From Acidaminobacter sp. JC074 (lineage in GTDB: Bacteria; Bacillota; Clostridia; Peptostreptococcales; Acidaminobacteraceae): a stretch of DNA of 64,000 bases. The first letter of the stretch is position 1, and each line of letters opens with the position of its first letter. The stretch is taken from NCBI RefSeq assembly GCF_022496765.1, contig NZ_VANV01000008.1:124001-188000 (forward strand), in the 5' to 3' direction. Of the stretch, positions 1 to 9,290 are shown one piece after another. A program made the translations under genes and the position numbers. The notes beneath the pieces are model-generated. The model was not told the DNA's origin, did no database searches, and saw nothing but the letters and a program-made list of their open reading frames with translations.

Positions 1-1
1 C

Positions 2-118
2 ACAATCAAAGTTGGTAAACTAGCGGATTTAGTTATCGTAGATGGTGATCCGTTAGATGATATATCAGTGTTAAGAAACAACATTGAAACAGTTATTAAA
101 TCAGGGCAAGTGGTTTAA
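2..118 (+). CDS. amidohydrolase family protein, C-terminal end (partial)
   Basis: The reading frame is open from the window edge to TAA at 116-118. It encodes 38 residues containing ADLVIVDGDPLDDISVL, the typical last beta-strand segment of composite-domain amidohydrolases of the imidazolonepropionase/dihydroorotase type. The catalytic barrel lies outside the window, so the substrate cannot be named. The next gene starts 13 bases downstream, so the amidohydrolase and the MFS transporter are probably co-transcribed and may share a substrate. Confidence 0.75.
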   Translation, partial: TIKVGKLADLVIVDGDPLDDISVLRNNIETVIKSGQVV

Positions 119-131
119 AAGGGGGAGAAAA

Positions 132-1439
132 ATGGGAAAATTTCTTAAGAAAAACAATGATCCTAATAGTTTGTGGAACAACTTAGGTAAGCTGTTAATT
201 CTAACAATGGCAGGATCATTTATCTACACGTTACCGTATTTTAGATTCTATTACTACGATACATTTATCGAGGCATTTGGTCTTAACAATACGCAAATGG
301 GTATGATTGGTACAGTTTATGGTTTCTTCGGTGTTTTATCGTATTTAGTAGGTGGTATCTTAGCCAACAAATTTAAGACAAGAACACTCCTGACCTTCTC
401 GTTTATTTCGACAGGTTTAACAGGTTTGATTCTATTAACTTATCCATCGTATCAAATCGTTGTAGCAATTCAGGCTTTCTGGGGCTTCTCAACATTGATG
501 ACATTCTGGCCTGCACTTGTTAAAGCCATTAACATGTTAGGTAATGAAAATGAAAAAGGTAAATCGTTTGGTTTCATGGAAGGTGGTAGAGGTGTTACCA
601 ACATGATCCATATGTCTCTTACTGTAGCTTTATTTGGTTTTATTGCAACTCAAATGGGTGATAAGATGGGTCTTTCATCTGTTATCTTATTCTACTCAGT
701 AGCTGACTTACTAATAGGTGTAGGTATCTTCTATGCACTTAGAAATGAAGCAAGTCCAGCATCTGAAGAGGGGGCAAGTAAGTTAGATGTAACTATGATT
801 GGTAGAGTACTTAAGAACAAGTACACATGGATGATTGTAACAATGATGTTCTGTTCTTACTCAATGAACATTGCCTATACTTACTTTACACCATATGCAA
901 CGTCACAGTTTGGTTCAAGTGTTGTATTCGCAGCTGCCTTAGCTGTAATGGCTCAATACGTTAGACCGCTTGCAGCAAGTGGTTCAGGCGCCTTAGGTGA
1001 TAAGATTGGTTCATCAAAGACTTTCTCATTAGGTTTTGTATTATTAGCACTTGGTTTAGTTGGAGCCTTAGTTATACCTGGTTCAGCTTCTACAATTGGT
1101 TTTCTGATTGCAGCAGTTGCAGCTTGTTACATAGCTATGTACTCAATGCAAGCACTTCACTTTACACTATTAGAAGAGTGTGAGTACCCTAAAGAGTTAT
1201 TAGGTGTTGGTATTGGTATCATCTGTACATTCGGTTACTTACCAGAGATGGTTATTCCAATGGTTGCAGGTAAACTATTAGATACGTATCCAGGCGCAGC
1301 TGGTTACAGATACTTGTTTATGATCTTATTAGGTCTTGCAGCTGTCGGTTTCACAACTGGTCTTGTATGGATGAGATTGACTAAAGACAGAAGAGCAGAA
1401 CTTCTTAACAAGAATAAAGAAAAGAAAGTAGCTGCATAA
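132..1439 (+). CDS. MFS transporter
   Basis: This 435-residue protein has about twelve hydrophobic segments and the layout of the major facilitator superfamily, with the central cytoplasmic loop near residues 205-220. The segment FMEGGRG near residue 155 and the GDKIGSS loop near residue 295 resemble the YihN-like group of MFS carriers. An in-frame ATG exists at 84, but it overlaps the upstream amidohydrolase and has no ribosome-binding site. ATG 132 is preceded by AGGGGGAG and is chosen. It follows the amidohydrolase after 13 bases, suggesting import of that enzyme's substrate or export of its product. The substrate is unknown. Confidence 0.85.
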   Translation: MGKFLKKNNDPNSLWNNLGKLLILTMAGSFIYTLPYFRFYYYDTFIEAFGLNNTQMGMIGTVYGFFGVLSYLVGGILANKFKTRTLLTFSFISTGLTGLILLTYPSYQIVVAIQAFWGFSTLMTFWPALVKAINMLGNENEKGKSFGFMEGGRGVTNMIHMSLTVALFGFIATQMGDKMGLSSVILFYSVADLLIGVGIFYALRNEASPASEEGASKLDVTMIGRVLKNKYTWMIVTMMFCSYSMNIAYTYFTPYATSQFGSSVVFAAALAVMAQYVRPLAASGSGALGDKIGSSKTFSLGFVLLALGLVGALVIPGSASTIGFLIAAVAACYIAMYSMQALHFTLLEECEYPKELLGVGIGIICTFGYLPEMVIPMVAGKLLDTYPGAAGYRYLFMILLGLAAVGFTTGLVWMRLTKDRRAELLNKNKEKKVAA

Positions 1440-1465
1440 TTTCTATATATTGAGGGCAAATCGAC

Positions 1466-1493
1466 AATGAGGGCTTAGGCCCTCATTTATTTT
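1466..1493 (+). terminator. intrinsic terminator after MFS gene
   Basis: Stem AATGAGGGC (1466-1474), loop TTAG, stem GCCCTCATT (1479-1487), followed by TTATTTTGTTT. The nine-pair stem is perfect. Confidence 0.85.
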
Positions 1494-1602
1494 GTTTGAA
1501 AAATCTGAAAAATTACGCTAAAATAGATATGAGACAATGTTATGTGATTGAGATATTGTTTCGAGTGATGTAAAAACGATGTGATTATGATGGGGTAAGA
1601 AA

Positions 1603-2988
1603 ATGAGTTTTGTGGATATTCTAACAACAGTAGGCTTTTTATTGGCAATTTTGATGATCGGTCTGATTGCAGCTAAACGTGTAAATACAAACAGTGATTA
1701 TCTGATTGCTGGAAATAAAGTGGGCAAATGGCCGCTAGCTTTAAGTTTGGCTGCAACTGATATGGGAGGTGCCGGTATAATTGGTACCATGGCGCTGGCT
1801 TACTCAGTGGGGATTTCCGGTTCCTTTTGGGATATCTGTGCTGTACCTGGCCTTTTAATTTTGGCTTTTATTCTACCAAAGATATTTGCTGGTAGAAGAG
1901 AAATTACAGTTCCTGAATTGATGGGGAACCAATATGATGAAAAGACGCGTACAATCGTTGCCTTTTTACAACTCATAAGTGCTGCTATAGTTATAGCTGT
2001 TCAGAATATCGTAACCTCAATTGTTATTCAAACGCTGACAGGTGTCCCTTTTGAATATGCACTTCTAATATCAGCAGTGGTCTTTATCATCTATACAACT
2101 GCGGGTGGAATGATCTCAGTAATATGGACAGATATATTTGCTTTTTTAGTACTTTTTATTTCTATGATTGCAGCAGTTGTTATTATTACTTTAAATATGG
2201 GCGGCCTAGAAGCGGTTACCAACTCAGTACCAGCTCATTACTGGAACTTTGATGGCGTATCAGGCATGACGGTTGGTGGCTGGGTCATGATGAACATGTT
2301 CATCTATGCGACCAGTCAACCCTATATTCAAAGAGTCTTGGCAGCTAAGGAAAAGTCTTCTGTTAAGTTTGCTTATATATTTACAGGCTTAGCTTATATT
2401 GTGTTTGGTCTTTTAGTAGCTCTTTTAGGTATATTTGCCTTTAACATTGATCCATCTTTAAAAGATGCGGGGTATGGTTCTATTAGACTCATATTTATGA
2501 ATTTGCCTCATGGTATCAGAAGCATGTTGATGGTTACATTTATGGCGGCAACCATGTCTACAGGTTCTTCATACTTAAATGGTTGTGCTTCTATATGCAC
2601 CATCGATATATACAAACGTTTGATCAATAAAAATGCCTCAGATTTAGATTATTTAAGAGTTGCAAAATTATCAACTATTTTAATAGCTGTCATATCACTT
2701 GTGATATCTTACTTTATCAAAGATATCATTGAGTTTGTTGTTTATGCGAATATGATCTATGCAGCAACAATCTTCTTCCCATTGATGCTTTGTTACAAGA
2801 TAAAGTGGTTAAGTGCCAATGGTGCTTTTTATGGTATATTAGGTGGTTTTCTATCCGGTGTTATCTATTCGACTTTCCTTCACGGAACAGAAGTAGGGAT
2901 GATTCATCCAATATTTATTGCAGCTTTTTTCTCATTATTTATTCTGATGACAGTGTCTTATGTTGAGAGAAAAAGTCTTTTAAGTTAA
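1603..2988 (+). CDS. sodium:solute symporter (SSS) family protein
   Basis: The protein has 461 residues and about twelve to thirteen membrane helices. It shows SSS-family (SLC5-like) features: an N-terminal helix followed by NSDYLIAGNKVGKWPLALSL, and a glycine-rich second helix (DMGGAGIIGTMALAYSVG). SSS proteins use the sodium gradient to import sugars, vitamins, anions or organic acids. It sits between an MFS gene and a SorC regulator, so uptake of a carbohydrate-like compound is the natural inference. A terminator separates it from the MFS gene, so it has its own promoter; a TAAAAT box near 1518 is possible. The ribosome-binding site (GGGGTAAG) is modest. Confidence 0.85.
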   Translation: MSFVDILTTVGFLLAILMIGLIAAKRVNTNSDYLIAGNKVGKWPLALSLAATDMGGAGIIGTMALAYSVGISGSFWDICAVPGLLILAFILPKIFAGRREITVPELMGNQYDEKTRTIVAFLQLISAAIVIAVQNIVTSIVIQTLTGVPFEYALLISAVVFIIYTTAGGMISVIWTDIFAFLVLFISMIAAVVIITLNMGGLEAVTNSVPAHYWNFDGVSGMTVGGWVMMNMFIYATSQPYIQRVLAAKEKSSVKFAYIFTGLAYIVFGLLVALLGIFAFNIDPSLKDAGYGSIRLIFMNLPHGIRSMLMVTFMAATMSTGSSYLNGCASICTIDIYKRLINKNASDLDYLRVAKLSTILIAVISLVISYFIKDIIEFVVYANMIYAATIFFPLMLCYKIKWLSANGAFYGILGGFLSGVIYSTFLHGTEVGMIHPIFIAAFFSLFILMTVSYVERKSLLS

Positions 2989-3050
2989 TCGTGATTAATT
3001 TGATATACAAAATTTCTAATTTTTAGTACAATAGATATTAGGTATAAGAT

Positions 3051-4037
3051 ATGGTGGGAATTATGGACAAAGATGAATTAAAACTAATAACAAAGATATG
3101 CTATCTTTACTATTATGAAGAAGAAGTACAGTCAAAAATTGCAAAGAGATTTAATCTGACAAGACAAATGGTGTCTAGGTTAATCCAAAAGGCTAAAGAT
3201 GAAGGGATTCTTAAGATCATTATAGCGAGTCCTGTTCAGGAAGTCATAGGTTTAGAAGCTGATTTGGAATCTAAGTACGGCCTAAAAGAAGCCATTGTTG
3301 TTCAGAGCGATACACTGGATGATATAGAGCTTGTAAAGAAGGTTGGTAAAGCCTCAGGTGAGTACTTATCTAAGGTCTTGATGAACAAACTCAATGTAGG
3401 CATAGGTTTTGGCCTAGCCATTCAGTCTATGGCTGAATATATTCATGGTCAAAGCATTGACTATGATTTTAAAGATGTCAATTATGTACAGTTAACAGGT
3501 GGTATCAACTCATCGAGCAGTTTCGATAACAGTCAGTACATTATGAACTTACTCGCACAAAAGACCATGAGTCATGTGTCGTGTATGAACATACCTTCTA
3601 TTATTGATGATGAGAAGATGAGAGATACAATATCAGAAAGCATGCATTATCAAAAGTTTATGGATGCTTATAACAACTTACATTACGCTTTTGTACAGAT
3701 CAATCCAGCTGATAGGATTTACTATTCAGCAGATAAGTCTATCAATGAATCTGGTAAAACTTATTTGAATAGACTTGGGATATCTTATTTGAACGGCATT
3801 GATGCGGTTGGTGAAGTTTGCCTGAACTATTTTAACGATCGAGGCCATTTTGTAGAAACGCCGATTAACGATCAAATTATGGGTATTACTTCAAAAAAAT
3901 TAAAATCAGTAAAGAACTTAGTAGGCATAGCTGCTGGAAAAGCATCTCATGATGCAGCACTTGGTGCTATAAGGGCAAAAGCCTTTGATATCCTCATTAT
4001 TGATGAAGATACTGCTAGATATTTATTGGACAACTAA
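3051..4037 (+). CDS. SorC/DeoR-type sugar-binding transcriptional regulator
   Basis: This 328-residue protein has an N-terminal helix-turn-helix (residues about 12-60; SKIAKRFNLTRQMVSRLIQ) and a C-terminal effector domain of the SorC sugar-binding type. The latter ends with the family's closing motif around KASHDAALGAIRAKAFDILI. SorC proteins are usually tetramers that bind phosphorylated sugars and control neighbouring uptake and catabolic genes, so the SSS symporter upstream is the likely target. Two starts are possible: ATG 3051 (AGGT seven bases upstream) or ATG 3063 (GGTGGG upstream). The difference is four residues. The stop codon is part of the terminator stem. Confidence 0.85.
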   Translation: MVGIMDKDELKLITKICYLYYYEEEVQSKIAKRFNLTRQMVSRLIQKAKDEGILKIIIASPVQEVIGLEADLESKYGLKEAIVVQSDTLDDIELVKKVGKASGEYLSKVLMNKLNVGIGFGLAIQSMAEYIHGQSIDYDFKDVNYVQLTGGINSSSSFDNSQYIMNLLAQKTMSHVSCMNIPSIIDDEKMRDTISESMHYQKFMDAYNNLHYAFVQINPADRIYYSADKSINESGKTYLNRLGISYLNGIDAVGEVCLNYFNDRGHFVETPINDQIMGITSKKLKSVKNLVGIAAGKASHDAALGAIRAKAFDILIIDEDTARYLLDN

Positions 4038-4061
4038 TGACTTCGCAAGAGGTCATTTTTT
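4037..4061 (+). terminator. intrinsic terminator overlapping the SorC stop codon
   Basis: Stem ATGACTTC (4037-4044), loop GCAA, stem GAGGTCAT (4049-4056), then six T. The first base of the stem is the last base of the TAA stop codon. Confidence 0.85.
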
Positions 4062-4161
4062 AGTGATGAAATTATATTAGGTGTTAATATCATATACAAG
4101 TTAGGTATATTGTTGACGTATTAGCTAAAATGTAGTATGGTTATTTTAGGGAGGTGATGTT

Positions 4162-4884
4162 ATGAGAGTACCAACAACTAAATTACAAAACTCATTTGGT
4201 AAGTACTTAAAATATGTATTAGACGGTAAAGAAGTGATCATCACTAAAAACAGCAAAGGTGTTGCAAAATTAGTAAGATACACAGATCCTAACTACGGTA
4301 TGGTAAAAGAAGGTGCAGTGGATTATTCAAAATCTTATATTACTTATGACGAGTTTATAAAGATAACAGAAAACTCGGATAACAGGTATGAGTTGATTGA
4401 TGGACAAATTTATCTAATGGCTTCACCAAGTCATGTCCACCAGAACATCATTAGAGAAATAAGTGGTCAAATGTACATATACTTTTCTGATAAACCATGT
4501 GATAACTTCACTTCGCCATATGACGTCAAGTTATTTAATGACTCAGAGTGTTTTAAAGATGATCCTAATGTTGTACAACCAGATATTCTTGTTATTTGTG
4601 ACTTTGAAAATGTTGATGAAAATGATCGGTATCAGGGTATTCCAAGTCTTGTAGTAGAAGTACTTTCCAAATCAACTCGTTCAAAGGATATGGTTCTTAA
4701 ATTACAGCTTTATATGAAAAGTGGTGTATCGGAGTATTGGATTGTAGATCCCTTCGAGAATTCAGTGAGAATCTATTACTTTAAAAATCGTTTAGTAGAG
4801 GAGACTGTTTTGTATAGAATGGGTGAAGATCTTAAATCATTTGTATTTAAAGACTTAGTAGTAAAAACAGATAAACTTATATGA
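4162..4884 (+). CDS. Phd/YefM-like antitoxin domain fused to Uma2 (DUF820) nuclease-like domain
   Basis: In this 240-residue protein, residues 1-45 (start MRVPTTKLQNSFGKYLKYV, then GKEVIITKNSKGVAKL) match the Phd/YefM antitoxin fold, which binds DNA as a dimer. Residues about 60-240 form an Uma2 domain of the PD-(D/E)xK nuclease superfamily. QPDILVICD gives the catalytic aspartate, LVVEVLSKST gives E, and the following KLQLYMKSGVSEYWIVDP is the family hallmark. Uma2 proteins are usually stand-alone, around 190 residues, and of uncertain cellular role. The start has a strong site (GGGAGGTGATGTT before ATG). The gene is monocistronic, with a terminator on each side. Confidence 0.8.
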   Translation: MRVPTTKLQNSFGKYLKYVLDGKEVIITKNSKGVAKLVRYTDPNYGMVKEGAVDYSKSYITYDEFIKITENSDNRYELIDGQIYLMASPSHVHQNIIREISGQMYIYFSDKPCDNFTSPYDVKLFNDSECFKDDPNVVQPDILVICDFENVDENDRYQGIPSLVVEVLSKSTRSKDMVLKLQLYMKSGVSEYWIVDPFENSVRIYYFKNRLVEETVLYRMGEDLKSFVFKDLVVKTDKLI

Positions 4885-4889
4885 TAACG

Positions 4890-4915
4890 AAGACTTCTTA
4901 GGAGGTCTTTTTCTT
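4890..4915 (+). terminator. intrinsic terminator after Uma2 fusion gene
   Basis: Stem AAGACTTC (4890-4897), loop TTAG, stem GAGGTCTT (4902-4909), then TTTCTTTT. Confidence 0.8.
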
Positions 4916-5060
4916 TTGTATAATTAATCTTTCATTCACACATAGAAAGACTTAATGCCTCTGTGTGAACATTAGAAGATGAAGTCGAGTGAAATACAAT
5001 ATGTTTACTGTCAATTTTTATAATCAATCATGATTCTTTTTCCTGCATTACCCTGCTTTA
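4916..5060. other. non-coding stretch, nothing recognised
   Basis: AT-rich sequence between the Uma2 terminator and a decayed repeat fragment. I see no open frame with a ribosome-binding site, no RNA gene and no clear promoter. Confidence 0.5.
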
Positions 5061-5210
5061 TTTCAAAAGTCAAGCTACATGGTGATTCTGTTGATGTTGA
5101 AACATACAAAAACAGAAAAACTCATCCCTCTAGCTGGAAAGATGAGTAACACCTGAGGGAGGTCGTTTATATAAACGGCTTCTCTTGCTTTTATTATATC
5201 TTACTTTTAT
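5061..5210 (+). pseudogene. decayed 3' fragment of the 83-aa membrane-protein repeat cassette
   Basis: This stretch aligns with the last third and the terminator of the three intact cassettes (24163, 40257, 47222). Shared pieces include TGGTGATTCTGTTGA, TACAAAAACAGAAAAA, CTCATCC, GATGAGTAACACC and the terminal hairpin GAGGTCGTTT...AAACGGCTTCTC followed by TTGCTTTTATTATAT. One A is missing from the A-run before CTCATCC, shifting the frame. The promoter, leader and first two thirds of the gene are absent. Confidence 0.75.
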
Positions 5211-5447
5211 CAATATTTCGAAACGAGTTCCTATTTTTACCAATACTATGAAAGTGATTCGTGTTAAAAACTCAAGTTGCAAATACTATTTTTTTATCAG
5301 AAAATCTATATATGACAAGTAGCTTATTTTTTATAGAATGGATTGCCAATAGAGTAGATGGTGTCGTCCGCATTATAAGTTTGACTAATAAAATTTGAAA
5401 AATTATTCCTTCTTGTATGTAGTTTATTCATAAAACTATTAAGTTGA

Positions 5448-5482
5448 GTTTGTGTTTTTAATCAACACAAACATGGTATAAT
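5448..5482 (+). promoter_or_regulatory. promoter with palindromic operator upstream of the chemotaxis receptor
   Basis: A perfect nine-base inverted repeat, GTTTGTGTT (5448-5456) and AACACAAAC (5464-5472), overlaps the expected -35 position. It lies directly upstream of TATAAT (5477-5482). The start codon at 5503 is preceded by TAGGGGGAAATT. The palindrome is well placed to be a repressor operator. The binding protein is unknown. Confidence 0.55.
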
Positions 5483-5502
5483 ATCCACATTAGGGGGAAA
5501 TT

Positions 5503-6990
5503 ATGAAGATAAACTTAGACAATGAAAAAAGACTCTCACGAATCAATAGAATCATGGTGATTGTCATGTGGGTCGTAACAATTCTACAGATTCTATTTAC
5601 AATCTTTATCATCAATGATAAGGCAACAGTATTTAGAACTGTTATACCAACACTAGTAGTATCAACATTCCTAGTTACATTTCTACATGTAAAGAAGATC
5701 TGGTTATATAATATCAAATATATTATGGTTGTTATGCTGTCCATTATCAATCTTATATTTGTTGTTATATTTAAGGATACGAATGGATTGATAACTGTTT
5801 ATGTTGCCATATCAGTTATTGCACTTTATCAGGATTACAAAGTGATTTTGGCTACATCACTATTGTGCTTAGGATCAGTATCATATGGTTACTTTTCTGG
5901 TAATGGCGCAGATATGTTTGGTGCCTTTACAGATATGACAGGATTTATCAACGTTATATTTACCTTAGGTATCATCACTTACATTACTATAATTAATGCC
6001 AATGCTTCATTTAAAATGCAACAATCTGCATTAGAAGGGAAGATTGAGAAGGAAGAAGTAGCAAACAATACTAAAAAAATATTAGATGTAATAAAAGAAT
6101 CAGTTTCTTCTTTAACTGACATTGAAAAAAATCTATACACCAATATAAAAGAAACAGAATCAATCACAGACATGGTAAGTAACAACTTTGGTAGAATAGA
6201 TGAGTTTACAAGAGTACAAGAAAATACTTTAATTAAAATCACTTCAGATGTACATAGTCAATTAGGAGAAATTCAAAAGGTTGTTGAGGAAAATGCTTTT
6301 GTCTCTGAGTTCACTCAAAGCACGGAACAAGTCACTAGTGAGGCTACACAGAAAGTAGGACAGCTGTCTGCTGATATGACAACTGTAACAGCTAAAACAA
6401 GTGAAGCAGTTACATCTATAGCTGAGTTTGTTGACTATGCTAATCATGTAAGCCAAGTATTAGAATCTGTCAATCAGATCAGTGAGCAAATCAATCTTCT
6501 AGCATTAAATGCTGCAATTGAAGCAGCAAGAGCTGGAGAACATGGTAAGGGTTTTGCTGTAGTGGCACAAGAAGTCGGAAAACTGGCTGAAGAGTCCAAG
6601 TCTTCTACAGTGCAGATTTCTGAAATCCTTGGACAAATTACCGGTAAGGCAGATGAACTATCTGGTCAAATTCATGTGATTAGTAAAAACATTGAACAAA
6701 GTTCAGAAATAACAGATGAAGTAGTTGATATCTTTACTTCATTAAAGGTAGGTGCTTCTAAAGCAGCTGAAAGTTCAAAACAAGCATCGCTCCAAGCTAA
6801 GGATGCTGAACTTCTTTCGATTGCATTTGTTGGGCAAGTAGAACATGCAATGACATCATCGAAGCAAACATCACAAACAGTTAACGAATCTTTGATACAA
6901 GTCAATGATCAAACAAGGGTCGTAGCTGAGATTGTAAGTAAAGGTGAAGCCTTAAATACTATTATTAGTGATTTAGAGCAGTATATATAA
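5503..6990 (+). CDS. methyl-accepting chemotaxis protein with six-helix membrane sensor
   Basis: In this 495-residue protein, residues 1-175 contain about six hydrophobic helices with short loops, so the input module is membrane-embedded rather than a periplasmic ligand-binding domain. No clear HAMP domain follows. The cytoplasmic part is a long coiled coil with the conserved hairpin tip near residues 329-366 ([20 protein letters not shown] then [18 protein letters not shown]), which contacts CheA and CheW. The family senses attractants, repellents or energy state. No other chemotaxis genes are nearby, so it is an orphan receptor feeding a chemosensory array encoded elsewhere. Confidence 0.9.
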   Translation: MKINLDNEKRLSRINRIMVIVMWVVTILQILFTIFIINDKATVFRTVIPTLVVSTFLVTFLHVKKIWLYNIKYIMVVMLSIINLIFVVIFKDTNGLITVYVAISVIALYQDYKVILATSLLCLGSVSYGYFSGNGADMFGAFTDMTGFINVIFTLGIITYITIINANASFKMQQSALEGKIEKEEVANNTKKILDVIKESVSSLTDIEKNLYTNIKETESITDMVSNNFGRIDEFTRVQENTLIKITSDVHSQLGEIQKVVEENAFVSEFTQSTEQVTSEATQKVGQLSADMTTVTAKTSEAVTSIAEFVDYANHVSQVLESVNQISEQINLLALNAAIEAARAGEHGKGFAVVAQEVGKLAEESKSSTVQISEILGQITGKADELSGQIHVISKNIEQSSEITDEVVDIFTSLKVGASKAAESSKQASLQAKDAELLSIAFVGQVEHAMTSSKQTSQTVNESLIQVNDQTRVVAEIVSKGEALNTIISDLEQYI

Positions 6991-7650
6991 CTCTAATCTA
7001 TTAGGTTATGGCTCAAAGGTTATTGTAAAGATAGAATTGTGTTTAGAATAAAACGATGCCATTGAATTACTTCAAGTTGGTACGCACTAAGATGAACGTT
7101 AATTGATCTAGTATTAAGCATACGCTTTTAACTGTTTAAATATCAACAACTACCCCAGTATTCGATTTTGAATAACTGGGGTTTCTTGAAGTTAGCTGTA
7201 GAAATCAATCACAGTTGTTCTACGTAAATGTTCATATTATTCAAGGGTTTAGGGTTTTAGTATTTATCATATGAAAGCATTGTTGACATCAGATATTAGA
7301 TTTATACTCAATATGACACTCATCGCATTCTTCTTAACCCTTTCGTTATACTATACCTATGGAAACTTAATTTTAGAGCCTAAAACGTGATATAATTTTG
7401 CACTAATTTGAAGTTATTTTTAACCATTTACTCATATATAAGCTTATGTGTAACTTGTATAAAAATGGTATATGTTGTATTTTTACTGTTTTATAAGATT
7501 ACTTTTATGGTATGATATTACTAAGGCTGTAAAAAATATTTGGATAATATACATGATGATATGACAGTAATGAACTCTAACTTACTTTCCAGCAACTGCT
7601 TTCATATCATGTAAAGCCCGTAGTTATTAGTAATAAAGTGGTTCATAGAA
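6991..7650. other. long intergenic region with two inverted repeats
   Basis: No gene is recognised in this 660-base stretch. One clear hairpin is ACCCCAGTATTC (7152-7163), loop GATTTT, GAATAACTGGGGT (7170-7182), followed by TTCTTG; this may be a weak terminator for the chemotaxis gene. Near the downstream gene, ACATGAT-GAT-ATGA (7552-7565) can pair with TCATATCATGT (7603-7613), giving a long hairpin in the probable leader of the gene at 7690. A TATGATATTACT segment near 7510 could be part of its promoter. Confidence 0.45.
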
Positions 7651-7689
7651 AGGAGCATATATCGAGATTTTTTCGATATATAATAAGCA
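7651..7689 (+). promoter_or_regulatory. ribosome-binding site separated from its ATG by a perfect hairpin
   Basis: AGGAG (7651-7655) lies 34 bases from the ATG at 7690, far beyond normal spacing. Between them is a perfect nine-pair hairpin: ATATATCGA (7657-7665), loop GATTTTT, TCGATATAT (7673-7681). If folded, the hairpin brings AGGAG to an effective distance of about nine bases from the ATG, which is normal. No closer Shine-Dalgarno sequence is visible. Confidence 0.6.
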
Positions 7690-8928
7690 ATGATAGCAGT
7701 TATAGGATCTAAATCAACTAACGAAATTGTAAAAAACATGCTGGGCTATTCTAAAAAGAATTATGATATTGAGTATTTAGATTATGTAGATACAAGTGAA
7801 ATCAGAGGACTTGTAGATAATGAGAATATTGAAGGTATCTTATTCTGTGGATTGATTGGACTTAAAGTATACGAAGAGTTTGATGAAAGACTCAGTGTAC
7901 CTTATGATATGATTGATTCTGATTTCTTTAATTTCATCATGAGTATTTTTACTATTATCCTTAAACACAAATCAATTGGTTTAAATGAGATGTACTTTGA
8001 TCATTTACACTTCTTAAAAACCTATTCTCCTGAATTGTACGAGCTCTTTCCTAAAGACTTTATTGATTCTGTTCAGACATATGAGTTTGATTCTTTGGAC
8101 AGATACAAAAGCGAATTTATTTATCAAGACATAAAGAAAAAATATGAAGCAGGTGAGATAAAGCTTGCTGTAATAACTGCTGCTAAGATATCAGAAAAAT
8201 TAGACGATTTAGGCATCGTTCATTTTTCTAACACCTTGGTTTCTGAAGATGTTGTCTTATCAAGTTATAATAGATTGATTAGCGATGTTAATCAACATAA
8301 CGAGCACATGAGTGACTTCTGTACAGTCGCAGTTGAAGCTAGTGATGAGGTACTAGACCAAATTGTTTCGAGTAAACTTCTTGAAAAAGAGTTTGTGAGA
8401 AAACATAAGAACAAATTAATCTTTAGACTCATGCCTAATGAAGTTGTTATTCACAACGACTTGGTCCATGTGAGTAAGCTCAATGGTATTTTAAAACTTG
8501 ATGGTGTAAAAGTTGGCATTGGTATAGGGTCTACGGAACAAGGCAGTGAATACAATGCAAAAAATTCAATCAAATACAGCAGAACTTACAATGCTAACAC
8601 AGCATTCTTACTAACTGAAGATAGACATATATACGGTCCTGTTAATGATGACAAGTGCTTGAAGATTAATGAATATGATATAGAGTCATCTTATGACTAT
8701 GCAAGAAGCATAGGGGTAAAGACCTTTAACTATTTAAGAATCTTATCTCTTTATGAAAAACGAAAACTCCTTTCAACGGAAGAGGTATGCGACTATTTGA
8801 ACATAGCCAGAAGAAGTGGCAATAGAATACTGATCATCCTTGAAGAACAAGGGGTATTAGAGCTCAGTGTGGAAGTTGGCAAGAATAAAGTCGGCAGACC
8901 TTCTAAAAAGTATAGGTTGGCTGAGTAA
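7690..8928 (+). CDS. putative transcriptional regulator, C-terminal winged helix
   Basis: This 412-residue soluble protein fits no family I can name with certainty. Residues about 1-60 look like a Rossmann-type receiver half. Residues about 205-325 include VKVGIGIGSTEQGSEYNAKNS followed by an alanine-rich stretch, reminiscent of degenerate GGDEF/cyclase-like regulators. The C-terminus (about 355-412) has a winged helix-turn-helix (LLSTEEVCDYLNIARRSGNR) and ends GRPSKKYRL, typical of DNA-binding wings. The target is unknown. Translation may be structure-controlled, because the ribosome-binding site is brought to the start by a hairpin. Confidence 0.6.
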   Translation: MIAVIGSKSTNEIVKNMLGYSKKNYDIEYLDYVDTSEIRGLVDNENIEGILFCGLIGLKVYEEFDERLSVPYDMIDSDFFNFIMSIFTIILKHKSIGLNEMYFDHLHFLKTYSPELYELFPKDFIDSVQTYEFDSLDRYKSEFIYQDIKKKYEAGEIKLAVITAAKISEKLDDLGIVHFSNTLVSEDVVLSSYNRLISDVNQHNEHMSDFCTVAVEASDEVLDQIVSSKLLEKEFVRKHKNKLIFRLMPNEVVIHNDLVHVSKLNGILKLDGVKVGIGIGSTEQGSEYNAKNSIKYSRTYNANTAFLLTEDRHIYGPVNDDKCLKINEYDIESSYDYARSIGVKTFNYLRILSLYEKRKLLSTEEVCDYLNIARRSGNRILIILEEQGVLELSVEVGKNKVGRPSKKYRLAE

Positions 8929-9048
8929 TTGGTTTATATACTAAGGTTACAAAATGAATATCAATAAGTAGAAGTCATCCAAGTTCAAGTTATAGGATGA
9001 CTTTTGTTTTAGGGCTGAAAGCTAGCATGAATCTGCAAGGATGATATT

Positions 9049-9290
9049 ATGATTTCCAGTATAAAAAATGGAGTAATGACCATGGTATCAGGATTTCAAA
9101 AGAACTGATGAAGGCCTTGGGCATCGACGATTTGGATCAAAAGTTGAAGCTTGAAGTTGTTGGATGCAAGCTTATTGTCGAAAAAGCAGAGGATGTGATG
9201 ACAATAGAAACTTTATTTGAAGGTTATAATGGAAACTACAAACCTTCACAAATAGATTGGGGTGAACCGGTAGGACGTGAGGAGTGGTAA
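9049..9290 (+). pseudogene. frameshifted MazE/AbrB-type antitoxin gene
   Basis: ATG 9049 has a good AAGGA site and opens MISSIK, then the frame changes in the A-run at 9063-9068. Continuing in the other frame gives KWSNDHGIRISKELMKALG and then the rest of a SpoVT-AbrB swapped-hairpin antitoxin, to TAA at 9288-9290. Adding one A restores the continuous MISSIKKWSNDHGIRISKEL, a standard MazE N-terminus. As it stands, translation stops after 19 residues, unless ribosomes or polymerase slip on the A-run or an internal ATG (9108) is used. No MazF-type toxin follows, so this is an orphan relic or a slippage-dependent gene. Confidence 0.75.
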
